Source of the DNA: an uncultured Prevotellaceae bacterium
GTDB taxonomy: Bacteria; Bacteroidota; Bacteroidia; Bacteroidales; Bacteroidaceae
Reading direction: 5' to 3'
Length of the DNA: 64,000 nucleotides
Assembly: GCA_900321965.1 (NCBI GenBank)
Contig: ONYA01000012.1
Span: 50,746-114,745, forward strand
Below, in pieces: positions 36,881-45,299 of this stretch; position 1 is the stretch's first letter, and the number at the start of each line of letters is the position of its first letter. Both the position numbers and the translations under genes were made by a program. Below the pieces are notes generated by a model that was not told the DNA's origin, ran no database searches, and saw only the letters and a list, made by a program, of their open reading frames with translations.

Positions 36881-37294
36881 ATGTCACTACTCAAGAAATT
36901 ACAGATTGGCGATAATGCCTTGGGACGTTACAACAAGGAGTACCTGTTGGTTGACTACAAGTGCCACACCTTTCGTAGCCACAACGAGTTCCGCCCCAGT
37001 TCCAACATGAGCTGTGAGCGTATCGATCTCACCATCATTGCGCCAGGGGTCGACGATATGTCCATCTACGACTGGTTCATCAATCAGACTACCGTCGACG
37101 GTCGGCTGCTCATTGAACTCCCCGCTATGCTGCACCAGGGCAGTACCGAGTATAAAGAAATCCAACTTGAGGAAGCTTCCTGCTTCTCATTGGAGGAACA
37201 TTATGAGATAGGTAAGAACCAACGACGCGTGCTGAAGCTGGGCATCATTGCCGGCACAGTCACTATCGACGGCATCAAGTATGAACGCAATTAA
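36881..37294 (+). CDS. TssD (Hcp-like) tube protein 1
   Basis: 137 residues. It resembles the Bacteroidetes TssD proteins that stack as Hcp-like rings in the inner tube of type VI secretion: a short beta-barrel plan with a long loop, ERIDLTIIAPGVDDMSIYDWFI and ELPAMLHQGSTEYKEIQLEEA. No signal peptide, as expected. First gene of the cassette, 15 bases before a second TssD-like gene. The call rests on pattern, length and the VgrG context. Confidence 0.68.
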   Translation: MSLLKKLQIGDNALGRYNKEYLLVDYKCHTFRSHNEFRPSSNMSCERIDLTIIAPGVDDMSIYDWFINQTTVDGRLLIELPAMLHQGSTEYKEIQLEEASCFSLEEHYEIGKNQRRVLKLGIIAGTVTIDGIKYERN

Positions 37295-37309
37295 AATCCT
37301 GACGGACTT

Positions 37310-37780
37310 ATGAAACATCCTAATATACTGAAAGCCATCCTTTTCACAGAGGATCTGCTTGAAAGTGGAGGCGGTGCCCTACAGTCGGGCTGCTATACCG
37401 TTCAAGACTATCACTACCATTGCTACCGCAACCGCGACAACATGGGCAACGCCTACGGCCCCATCCTGTCAGACTATCTGGAGTTCACCATCCGTGCTGA
37501 CGCCGAGCGGGGCACGCGGCGCTTCTACCAGCGTATGAACGACCGCGACAATGCTCCCTTCTCGTTTATCTTCAATGCCTCGTTTAGCCCTACCGGGCGT
37601 CTGAACGGTTTCGACGACGGCATGGTTACCTACGGCTACGTCATCGATATCGAGGAGTTTGCCGATGATACCGACATTGAGGAGTCCGACCAGCTGCTCG
37701 TCCGTGTGAAGCTGTTGCTGAGCAACATCGTCTATGTAGGGCATGACTCTCCACGCCAATTGATTATTACTCACGACTAA
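37310..37780 (+). CDS. TssD (Hcp-like) tube protein 2
   Basis: 156 residues with the same general plan as its neighbour (YLEFTIRADAERGTRRFYQRM, then ADDTDIEESDQLLVRVKLLLS), but with little direct identity. Paired TssD genes in front of vgrG suggest a special tube end that carries cargo or fits this unusual VgrG. It ends 13 bases before vgrG. Confidence 0.62.
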   Translation: MKHPNILKAILFTEDLLESGGGALQSGCYTVQDYHYHCYRNRDNMGNAYGPILSDYLEFTIRADAERGTRRFYQRMNDRDNAPFSFIFNASFSPTGRLNGFDDGMVTYGYVIDIEEFADDTDIEESDQLLVRVKLLLSNIVYVGHDSPRQLIITHD

Positions 37781-37793
37781 ACTATAAAATAAT

Positions 37794-40700
37794 ATGGGAA
37801 ATACGGCAGAACGTACTTATCGTTACATTATCAATTTATCTCAAAAAATTAACGGTTCCGGCACGTCGATACCGCTCGAAGTGTCGCAGCGTAAGAAAGT
37901 GAGCCTAAAGCTGGCTGATATCGAATACGATGTCACCTTTACGGCCTTGGGATTCTTCAGGAAGGTTTACCAGCCTGGCATTATCGAGGCAGAGTTGCAG
38001 TTCGACTCCAAGAGCAGCGCCACCACCGACCCTGTAGAGGTGGTGAACATGCTGATGTATCGACTGGTGAAGCTGTCGGTGGTGAAGACGAAGATGGAGA
38101 ATAATGTTGAGAAGAACGACGGCAATGTCGTCGTCATTGCCGACAACTATTTCGTCTATCAGGTGAGACCACAGTACGAGACCCAGTCGGATGGTAAGAA
38201 GGCACTGTATGTGAAACTCACCATCTATAGCGTCGACAAGCTGATGACGATGAGCAAGTACAGCAAGGCATACGTCGCCCAGAAGTTAGGAAATATCCTT
38301 GTCACCGAGTCGAAGAAGTTCAAGTATCTTGATGACACTCTCCTCTATACCGATACGAAGAGTATGCAGAAACTCGTGTACAACTTCAAGGAGAAGCGCA
38401 CGGAGTTTATACAGCCTTACCTGGTGCAGTACAATGAGTCGTTCTACGACTTCATAGCCCGTGTGGCCAACCGCTGTGGCGAGTTCCTGTACTTCGATAA
38501 CGGGCGCCTGACGCTTGGACTGCCTGAGACTGCCGTGAAGACCGTCACCAACTATAGCAGACTGACCTACCAGCAGCAGTCGGCCTCGCCGTTCAATGTC
38601 TCAGACTTCACACGCGACAGTGTGAAGGATGGTTTTGGACAAAACGGTGGCAGCCGCCTGAACGGCGAGTTCATTGAAGACCGTGAGCATAGCTACCCCT
38701 TCCCGAAGGACATCTTCCCGCAGAACCTGTCGTACAACGCCGAAGTGGCGCCCGACGAGTTCTTTATGCCGCTCTTCAAGGGACAGTTTACGTCGTTCAC
38801 CCACGAGGAGTTCCTCGATGGTGTGTCGGCAGCCGATGTTGTGGCCAACACGGGCAAACACCTCTTCCCCATCGTTGAGGAGGTCTTGCGCTATAATGGT
38901 ACGCCTGCCGACCTGGTAGGTGCTATCGCCGGTGCGGAGATTCCCGCCGCCATTTCTGCTACGTTGGCAGTCGCCTTGGGCAATGAGAACGATACGAAGT
39001 TTATCGACGGCGTGAGGGCCAGTACCTATGGCGACGAGAAGTCCGACGGTCAGCAGTCAGTACAGTTTGGTGGCTACGACAGCAGCTCGTGGGCAAATAT
39101 GCGCTACCATGCCGACGTCAAGAAGTTCGAGGTGGCCCAGGAAGAAAAGATGGTGTGCTGCGACATGGGCACCAATTGGGCGGATATCCATCTGGGCGAC
39201 CGTGTGCGCTTCAGCAAGGATGGCCAAGTCTATATCGTGGTGCAGGTAAAGCTTTCTGCTACCGAGGCTTGGCAAGGAGACTATCGCGATTATAACAAAG
39301 CGGACTATAATCCTGAGGAGTCGCTTGACGCGGGTTTCCAGTCGCTGGTATTCTATGCTATTCCTACCGTTGACGCAGAGGGCAAGAATGCTTTCCCGCC
39401 AGTACATCCTGCCGGCGCTTTCCGCCAGTCGGGTTCGCAGAGCGCTTTCGTCGTGGCTAACGACGACCCGAAGAAGCAGGGGCGTGTGCGTGTCATCTTC
39501 CCCTGGCAGGCCCGGAACGTGCAGTTGCAGAAGAACTATGACGACGCCCGCGAGAAACTGGAACTCCTTAACAGCAAGTCGAACAAACTGAAAACGGAGA
39601 TTTCTGAGTTGAATATTCAGATTGACGAACTTGAGGGGATAACGACGAGATGGTTGAGCATCAAGAGCGGTCTGAAAAAGGCCTGGAGTGTTATGCCTTG
39701 GGCGGATCATTATACTTACGAGAACGCTGACGACCGCACAGCCGCCTATAAGAAAGAACTGCAAAAACAACTTGACGCTAAGAAGGCCGAGATCAAGCGC
39801 ATTGAAGAACAGGAGGCTAACTACCTGAAGTTGCTGAAAGAGAAAAAGGCAAAGAAGGCCGAACTGGAAGCCAGTGAGACTTCCGTAATATCCGACATTG
39901 CGAAAATCAATGTCGAGATCATGCAGTTGGAGACCGATCACCAGACAGCCTCGCAGCAGCTGAAAGAATTGAATGACGAGAAAGCACAGTTGGAACTGCT
40001 CATTTCCAAGTGTAGCTCTGCCGATGCACTCGATCAGTACATTGACGAACAGAAGGACGAGGTTGACAAAAAGAAGAAGAAACTGAAGGAGGAGAAGGCT
40101 GCCCTCGAGGATGATATCGACGCAGCTGAAGATGAGGTCAAGGAGGCGAAGAAGGAATTTGAGGAGAAGGGCGAGGAACTGAAGGAGGACCGCTTGAGCC
40201 AGGCTACTCCTTGGATACGCGTCACCACACCATTGGCCACCGAGGGCGGCGGCACGATGTTCAAGCTCGAAGAGGGTGACGAGGTGATGGTCAACTTCGA
40301 GGGCAACAACGTGGAGCGTCCCTACGTCGTGGGTAGCGTTTACTCTAAAAATACGGTGGCGCCCATCTACGACTTCGACCGCTCGGCTGTTCCCGCCCGC
40401 AACCGTAACCCGTCCATCATCCTGGAGTCGAAGGCTGGTCATGCCATCACGTTCAAGGAGGGCAGCAATTTCCTCGACTTCATGGCTTCGTTCATTCCGG
40501 GAATGAGTATCTGGCTTCCCATCGTAGCGGCCAAGATTTCTGCTGGCACGGGCTTCGACTGGGGACGCTCGCTATCGGGCGGTATCCGTATCGGCGACAA
40601 GTATGGTTTGTACTCTATTGACATGAACTCCGGTGCCCGCAACATCACCATCCGTTCGGGTATGGGCGATGTCATCGTCGATGCTTTTACCGGCATCACC

Positions 40701-42029
40701 ATCAAGGCACCCAACGGCAATATCTCCATCGAAGGCAAGAACATCGACATCAAGGCCTACAACCGTCTGTCGATGACCAGCGGCCTGAATATTCAGGACA
40801 AGGAAATACTGAAGGACGATGAGGGAGCAGGGAAAAAGGTTGGTAACTTCTTCAAGGATACTTTGGGTACAGCAGCCCTTCAGGCTGGTGTGAATATTTG
40901 CGGAGCAGGCCAGATTGACCTGACCTTCATCCGCACGCTGTTAGAGGTGTTCCTCAAGCCTGTCGACGGTACGATGTACCTGAAGTCGAAACGCTACATG
41001 CTCTTGGAGGCTGGCAGTGGCGAGGTGCAGGTCGATAAGGACCGCTATAACGATACGAAGCAAGCCTCGATAACACTCAACCAGCATGTGTACGACAAGA
41101 TGTCAACGGGTATCAGCTTGATAAGCGCTGAAATAGATCGCTATTATGACTTTATTGCCCGCATGAGTACGCTTGCACAGAAGGAGGCCCACTGGAAATT
41201 AACCCAGCTCGCCCTCTTTAAGGACAAGTTTGACGTCTATGCGCAAATCTTCAATGGCCGGAATGAACCGTACACATCAGAGAACCTTGCCGACAAGTTC
41301 AAGGACAATACCCTCCAAGCAGAGCGAGACATGGCGTTGAACGAAATCAATGATTATATCCAGACCGGAAGCTTCACCGCCAATTTCACTACTAATGCCA
41401 CGAAGGCTCGGTTGAGAGATTTGGAAACCGGTTTTGGCAGAACGACGTTCTGGGACGGCGTGAAGCCCGCTCTCCAGCAGTTCTTTGATGCTATGTCGAA
41501 AGACTTTGGCAAGTACAAGACTGGCGACGAAATGATTGGTGCCTATGCCGGTGTGACGGATGACGACCGTAATGCCCAAAAGCAGAAGGAAAAGCGCAAA
41601 GCCGTGGCCAGGTTCCTGGATAAGGTCAAGACGCTCGACGATGTCAAGAAGGTGTTCAACTTCGGTGTACGCACCGACTATATGAGCTTCACCGACCAGA
41701 ACTATGCTTGGACGAAGTTCATCAACTCGCTCGACGCGCAGACCAATCACGGTGCTGTCAAGGGGTGGCTCTACGAGGTGGTTGCCAAGCCGTTCGCCGA
41801 TATGATTAACAAGGAAAAGAAGGAGTGGACGCGTCTGAAGAATCGCGACAACGTGTGGAACGAGGCTAAGGGCGGACAGATCCTCTTCTCCGACAACAGC
41901 AACCGCACCTACCACATCGGCGAGGACAGCGCGCACCGCAACCAGCCGACGCTCATCGCCCAGACCGGCACGAACTACAAGAAGGACCTCTGGGGCGACT
42001 TGAAGAAACAGATGATAGGACTTAAATAA
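37794..42029 (+). CDS. VgrG/TssI spike with a coiled coil inserted in the OB-fold
   Basis: 1411 residues, about twice the usual VgrG. Residues 1-540 are the gp27-like base (PYLVQYNESFYDFIARVANRCGE). The gp5-like OB-fold starts GRVRVIFPWQ (about 563-572) and its second half resumes at TPWIRVTTPLATEGGG (about 805), continuing GDEVMVNFEGNNVERPYVVGSVY. Between them sit about 230 residues, mostly Lys/Glu/Leu coiled coil. After it a needle-like beta repeat (about 880-1000: NITIRSGMGDVIVDAFTG) and a 400-residue helical end, perhaps an effector or cargo platform. It should form the puncturing tip of a type VI apparatus encoded elsewhere. Confidence 0.85.
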   Translation: MGNTAERTYRYIINLSQKINGSGTSIPLEVSQRKKVSLKLADIEYDVTFTALGFFRKVYQPGIIEAELQFDSKSSATTDPVEVVNMLMYRLVKLSVVKTKMENNVEKNDGNVVVIADNYFVYQVRPQYETQSDGKKALYVKLTIYSVDKLMTMSKYSKAYVAQKLGNILVTESKKFKYLDDTLLYTDTKSMQKLVYNFKEKRTEFIQPYLVQYNESFYDFIARVANRCGEFLYFDNGRLTLGLPETAVKTVTNYSRLTYQQQSASPFNVSDFTRDSVKDGFGQNGGSRLNGEFIEDREHSYPFPKDIFPQNLSYNAEVAPDEFFMPLFKGQFTSFTHEEFLDGVSAADVVANTGKHLFPIVEEVLRYNGTPADLVGAIAGAEIPAAISATLAVALGNENDTKFIDGVRASTYGDEKSDGQQSVQFGGYDSSSWANMRYHADVKKFEVAQEEKMVCCDMGTNWADIHLGDRVRFSKDGQVYIVVQVKLSATEAWQGDYRDYNKADYNPEESLDAGFQSLVFYAIPTVDAEGKNAFPPVHPAGAFRQSGSQSAFVVANDDPKKQGRVRVIFPWQARNVQLQKNYDDAREKLELLNSKSNKLKTEISELNIQIDELEGITTRWLSIKSGLKKAWSVMPWADHYTYENADDRTAAYKKELQKQLDAKKAEIKRIEEQEANYLKLLKEKKAKKAELEASETSVISDIAKINVEIMQLETDHQTASQQLKELNDEKAQLELLISKCSSADALDQYIDEQKDEVDKKKKKLKEEKAALEDDIDAAEDEVKEAKKEFEEKGEELKEDRLSQATPWIRVTTPLATEGGGTMFKLEEGDEVMVNFEGNNVERPYVVGSVYSKNTVAPIYDFDRSAVPARNRNPSIILESKAGHAITFKEGSNFLDFMASFIPGMSIWLPIVAAKISAGTGFDWGRSLSGGIRIGDKYGLYSIDMNSGARNITIRSGMGDVIVDAFTGITIKAPNGNISIEGKNIDIKAYNRLSMTSGLNIQDKEILKDDEGAGKKVGNFFKDTLGTAALQAGVNICGAGQIDLTFIRTLLEVFLKPVDGTMYLKSKRYMLLEAGSGEVQVDKDRYNDTKQASITLNQHVYDKMSTGISLISAEIDRYYDFIARMSTLAQKEAHWKLTQLALFKDKFDVYAQIFNGRNEPYTSENLADKFKDNTLQAERDMALNEINDYIQTGSFTANFTTNATKARLRDLETGFGRTTFWDGVKPALQQFFDAMSKDFGKYKTGDEMIGAYAGVTDDDRNAQKQKEKRKAVARFLDKVKTLDDVKKVFNFGVRTDYMSFTDQNYAWTKFINSLDAQTNHGAVKGWLYEVVAKPFADMINKEKKEWTRLKNRDNVWNEAKGGQILFSDNSNRTYHIGEDSAHRNQPTLIAQTGTNYKKDLWGDLKKQMIGLK

Positions 42030-42046
42030 GTAAGGAGGACAAAGCA

Positions 42047-43831
42047 ATGGACTATAAATTCAAAGACTGGCAGAAGGCGCTGGCCGACTTCCAGAAAGAC
42101 GTTGAGAAGGAACTGACGGAGATTCGCCAGCATAAGGCCGAGATACAGCTGATTAAGAAAGAACTGCTCGACGAGCTGAGCAAGGGCCGCTACGTGCGCG
42201 ACGATGAGCGCTTGATACTCTCTGCACCCGAGATTGTCATCGGCAACGTTGACCCCTCTGGTGCACTTTACGAGGGACAGGGCAGCAGTGTCGTTATCCG
42301 CGGTACGAAAGTGGGTGTCGAGGGCGCCGGCGAGGGCGGTGCCGTCATCGTGCGGGCTACGACCATCAGCCAGCAGGCTGTCGACCCAGGTAGCGACGGA
42401 CTTGAGAGTGTCGTCTGGCCTACGTCGCAGGTCAGTTCGCAGGCACGCAGCATCGTGCTACAGAGCAATGCTGCTGTGGACTATTTCTCTGAGATACCTG
42501 CCACGGCGGGGGCTTCGGGTGTGCGTATTCATGCCGACGAGCACTTGGAGATTGAGGCCGCCGTGGGTAGCGATACGACCAAGGAACGGCTTGAAGCGGT
42601 CATCAAGATGCTGGAAGACAAGAAGAAGGAGCTGACCACGGAGAGCAACAACCATAAGTCGTCGCTCGACGAGTTGGTCAAGGATCTGGAGAAACTGCTC
42701 GAGGACAATGCCAAGTTGGGCGATTCCGAGAAGGAGATACGCTCCAACTACGCTGATATGGCTGTCAACAACCGCATCTTCTGCACGATGGCGACAACGT
42801 TGTCGGAGAATGTCAGCCAGTACACTGACGTACTGTCGCAGCTGGCTGAGACTAACCGCCAACTGAAGAGTGCCAAGAAACAGAAAGACGCCATCAAGAG
42901 TGGCGACGACTACAAGAAGAAGTTGACAGGAGCCTCCATCGACATCAAGGGCGAGATCATCAAGGTGGCATCGGCCGACGGCGACAACAACCTGCGCGAC
43001 AACGAGGGTGCCGGACTGACGGTGACGGCCAACGACATGCTGCTGCAGGCCATCGAGGCCGACCGCAAACTGAAGGAGAAGGGCAAGATGACGGTGAACG
43101 TCATGAACTTCGAACTCTCTACCGCCGACAATGCCGATGAGAAATACGAGAAGGGCAAGTTGAAGGGCGGCACCTACGAGGCGAAGGGCGACGTCACCAT
43201 CAAGTCGAAGAACATCACGATGGAGAGTGTCGACTACGAACTGAAGGACGATAAGATGCAGGAGAAAGCCCTGACCAAGGAGGGCAGCTTCAAACTGCGT
43301 GCCGAGAAGATGGACCTCTCAGCTACCGACACCGAGGGCAAGGCCACGGGTTCGTTAGCCATGAACGCCAAGGCTGTCAGTCTGCGCTCGATGGACGTCG
43401 AGAAGGAGAAGCGCACCGACGACAAATTGGCTGCCGGCTCGACGATGTTGCTCGTGTCGGAGAAGATGTACTTGGGCGCGAAGTCGAAGGATGTCAAGTC
43501 GAAGAAGGTGCAGGCCGTCTCCGAGGAGATGGGACTCTTTGCCGACAAGACGCTGGAGACGCAGCAGGGCGACGGCAAGGCCATGCTACAGTTGGCCGAC
43601 GGCAAGGCAGCCCTCGGCGGCAGCGAGACGCAGGTGTACGGCAAGACGACCATCAACGCCGCCACCGAGGTGAAGGACGAGCTGAAGGCGCCGAAGGCCA
43701 CCATCGACAATGTCGAGGCGAAGAGTTCGTTCAAGTCGCCTAACATCAGCGACGGCATCGCCGTGCCCGGTGCTCCCAGCAGCGCCAAGCTCAGTGCCAA
43801 GCTCAAGACTGAGGATGCTCCCAAAGAATAA
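42047..43831 (+). CDS. solenoid and coiled-coil protein of the VgrG cassette, function unknown
   Basis: 594 residues, no signal peptide. N-terminal helix (1-50), a beta-rich part (RLILSAPEIVIGNVDPSG, GSSVVIRGTKVGVEGAGEGG), a coiled coil (about 180-295), then repeating short strands of the kind SIDIKGEIIKVASADG, DVTIKSKNITMESVDY, SFKLRAEKMDLSATD up to about 560. The strand repeats resemble the needle part of phage and VgrG spikes. It probably packs on the long VgrG or extends the tip; I know no named family. 17 bases after vgrG. Confidence 0.6.
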   Translation: MDYKFKDWQKALADFQKDVEKELTEIRQHKAEIQLIKKELLDELSKGRYVRDDERLILSAPEIVIGNVDPSGALYEGQGSSVVIRGTKVGVEGAGEGGAVIVRATTISQQAVDPGSDGLESVVWPTSQVSSQARSIVLQSNAAVDYFSEIPATAGASGVRIHADEHLEIEAAVGSDTTKERLEAVIKMLEDKKKELTTESNNHKSSLDELVKDLEKLLEDNAKLGDSEKEIRSNYADMAVNNRIFCTMATTLSENVSQYTDVLSQLAETNRQLKSAKKQKDAIKSGDDYKKKLTGASIDIKGEIIKVASADGDNNLRDNEGAGLTVTANDMLLQAIEADRKLKEKGKMTVNVMNFELSTADNADEKYEKGKLKGGTYEAKGDVTIKSKNITMESVDYELKDDKMQEKALTKEGSFKLRAEKMDLSATDTEGKATGSLAMNAKAVSLRSMDVEKEKRTDDKLAAGSTMLLVSEKMYLGAKSKDVKSKKVQAVSEEMGLFADKTLETQQGDGKAMLQLADGKAALGGSETQVYGKTTINAATEVKDELKAPKATIDNVEAKSSFKSPNISDGIAVPGAPSSAKLSAKLKTEDAPKE

Positions 43832-43840
43832 TGTCACATC

Positions 43841-43919
43841 GAAATAACGATTTAATGATTAATCGATTAAACGGTTAAACGTTTAAACGAAAAAACGAAA
43901 AAACGAAACAACAACAACA
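43841..43919 (+). repeat. low-complexity spacer with TTAAACG/AAAACG units
   Basis: An unusually long gap (88 bases) for this operon, filled with short near-repeats (ATTAAACGG, TTAAACG, AAAAACG twice, ACAACA). No promoter box seen. Confidence 0.6.
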
Positions 43920-44690
43920 ATGAGAACCGCACTTATTTCAGAAGTAAAGGATATCAGTGGTCGTATGGGCGGCTATTACGCCCTGATGAACTACAAGTAC
44001 AGCAATCTCTGCACAAAAGCCGAACCGGCATCGCTGTTGCCCGTTGACATCTATATCGACGCTACCCGCATGGATATGGAACAGGTGGCCATCGTGGGCA
44101 GTCCTCGCGAGGATCAGCTGTCGATTATCCCCAAGGACGAGCACTACCTTGACCCCATCGTCCGCGGCGTCTTCGACGCTCATCCGGAGTTCAAACTGGA
44201 GATTAAGTATATCTCAGAGGACTTGAAGCGCGAGGACGAGCGCTATCTGCTCTACACCATGCCCGAGGTGAACAAAGACCGCCGCGACCTGCTCGCCAAT
44301 GGCGTGAAGTCGCTCTACGAAGAGACGTCGGCACGCATCAAGGCGGTATTCGCCAAGGACAAGCTGAATCTGATACAGGGCGTTCAGGGACTGCCGGCTG
44401 AGGAAATCAAGGAGCTGGAAGATGCTCTCGATCAGGCTTACGACCAGAACAAGGGTATGGTCGACCAGGCTTACGAACTGAAGCGTAAGGAGATTGAGGA
44501 CGCCTACGACCGCTACTTGAAGAACCATCCCGACGAGGAGTGGAAGCCGGCTTCTATCAGCGACTCGCCGTCGGAGCCTGCCGCCACCCAGAAACAGTCG
44601 AAAACCTCAGCAACGCCTGACGGCAAGAAGCCTGAAAAGAAAAAGGACTTCGACGTCACCAAAGGCTTTGTCATGGGGTCGGATGAATAG
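43920..44690 (+). CDS. ribosome-recycling-factor-like protein in the VgrG cassette
   Basis: 256 residues. By eye it tracks RRF from end to end: an initial long helix, PASLLPVDIYIDATRMDMEQ against RRF's SPSLLDGIVVEYYGTPTPL, then QVAIVGSPREDQLSIIPKDE, YTMPEVNKDRRDLLANGVKS against PPLTEERRKDLTKIV, and a final helix ELKRKEIEDAYDRYL against KEAEL. The RRF arginine-rich ribosome-contact segment is not kept (RIKAVFAKDKLN). A disordered Ser/Pro/Lys tail of about 55 residues follows. It could be a cargo chaperone or adaptor, or an effector; housekeeping frr is a separate gene in bacteria. Needs a profile search to confirm. Confidence 0.55.
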   Translation: MRTALISEVKDISGRMGGYYALMNYKYSNLCTKAEPASLLPVDIYIDATRMDMEQVAIVGSPREDQLSIIPKDEHYLDPIVRGVFDAHPEFKLEIKYISEDLKREDERYLLYTMPEVNKDRRDLLANGVKSLYEETSARIKAVFAKDKLNLIQGVQGLPAEEIKELEDALDQAYDQNKGMVDQAYELKRKEIEDAYDRYLKNHPDEEWKPASISDSPSEPAATQKQSKTSATPDGKKPEKKKDFDVTKGFVMGSDE

Positions 44691-44701
44691 TTTCGCGCAC
44701 T

Positions 44702-44729
44702 CGCGTGTGCGTGCGCGCGTATACATGCA
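44702..44729. other. 28-base alternating purine-pyrimidine tract
   Basis: Unbroken alternation, mostly CG/TG/TA steps, directly after the last cassette gene and before repeat copy B. Such tracts favour Z-DNA under negative supercoiling. Confidence 0.6.
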
Positions 44730-44741
44730 AGACTGAAGTTA

Positions 44742-45262
44742 GGTGACACCTCTTACACCAAGCCTGATTATCAGTAGGTTACAGAGCTGTTTACCCGCAC
44801 CAATGGTCGCACCAATGCCCACACCAATGGTCGCACCAACTTTTCCCGCCAATGGAGGTCAAACGCATTATGACGGAATCTTTTTTTGAAACGAATTTGA
44901 ATAATTGAAATAATATAACCCATAATTTTATATAATAATTATTTGCAAACAAAGCGTATACCAAGTCTTCAAATCCCCACAATTATAATTATTCATAATT
45001 ATGGGCAAAATTATAATAATTATTCAAATTCGTTTCAAATATAATTCGGGTGACTATGTTTCACGGCGAAAGCCGGAAACGTACAAGCCGCTCGTGAAAA
45101 TTTCACGGCCATTCGTAAAAAAATATCGGCCTCTCGTAAATGTTTCACGGTCGGGTGCTACTGCCAGGTGTCACCTCTGGTGCGACCATAGGTGTTACTT
45201 GGCCTGGGAAAATAGGCTCTGATTCTCAGACTGTTAAGTGCCAGGTGTAAGAGGTGCTACCT
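44742..45262. repeat. inverted-repeat element, copy B
   Basis: Outer arms: CACCTCTTACACC at 44747-44759 and its complement at 45244-45256. Inner units CCAATGGTCGCACCAA (44800-44840) are inverse to TGGTGCGACCATAGG near 45179-45193. The 100-base centre 45056-45155 matches copy A (10102-10201) at about 84 positions. It is longer than A because an AT-rich palindrome (44885-45039) lies inside. No gene found in 44691-45299. Confidence 0.8.
44885..45039. mobile_element. AT-rich palindromic insert in copy B, MITE-like
   Basis: Perfect 22-base terminal arms at 44885-44906 and 45018-45039, with further imperfect complementarity inside (ACCCATAATTTT against the complement of AATTATGGG). About 155 bp, no coding capacity. 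Absent from copy A, so it looks like a later insertion. Confidence 0.6.
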
Positions 45263-45299
45263 ATTTCTTTTTAAGATAATTATGTAGATATACGGGGGC

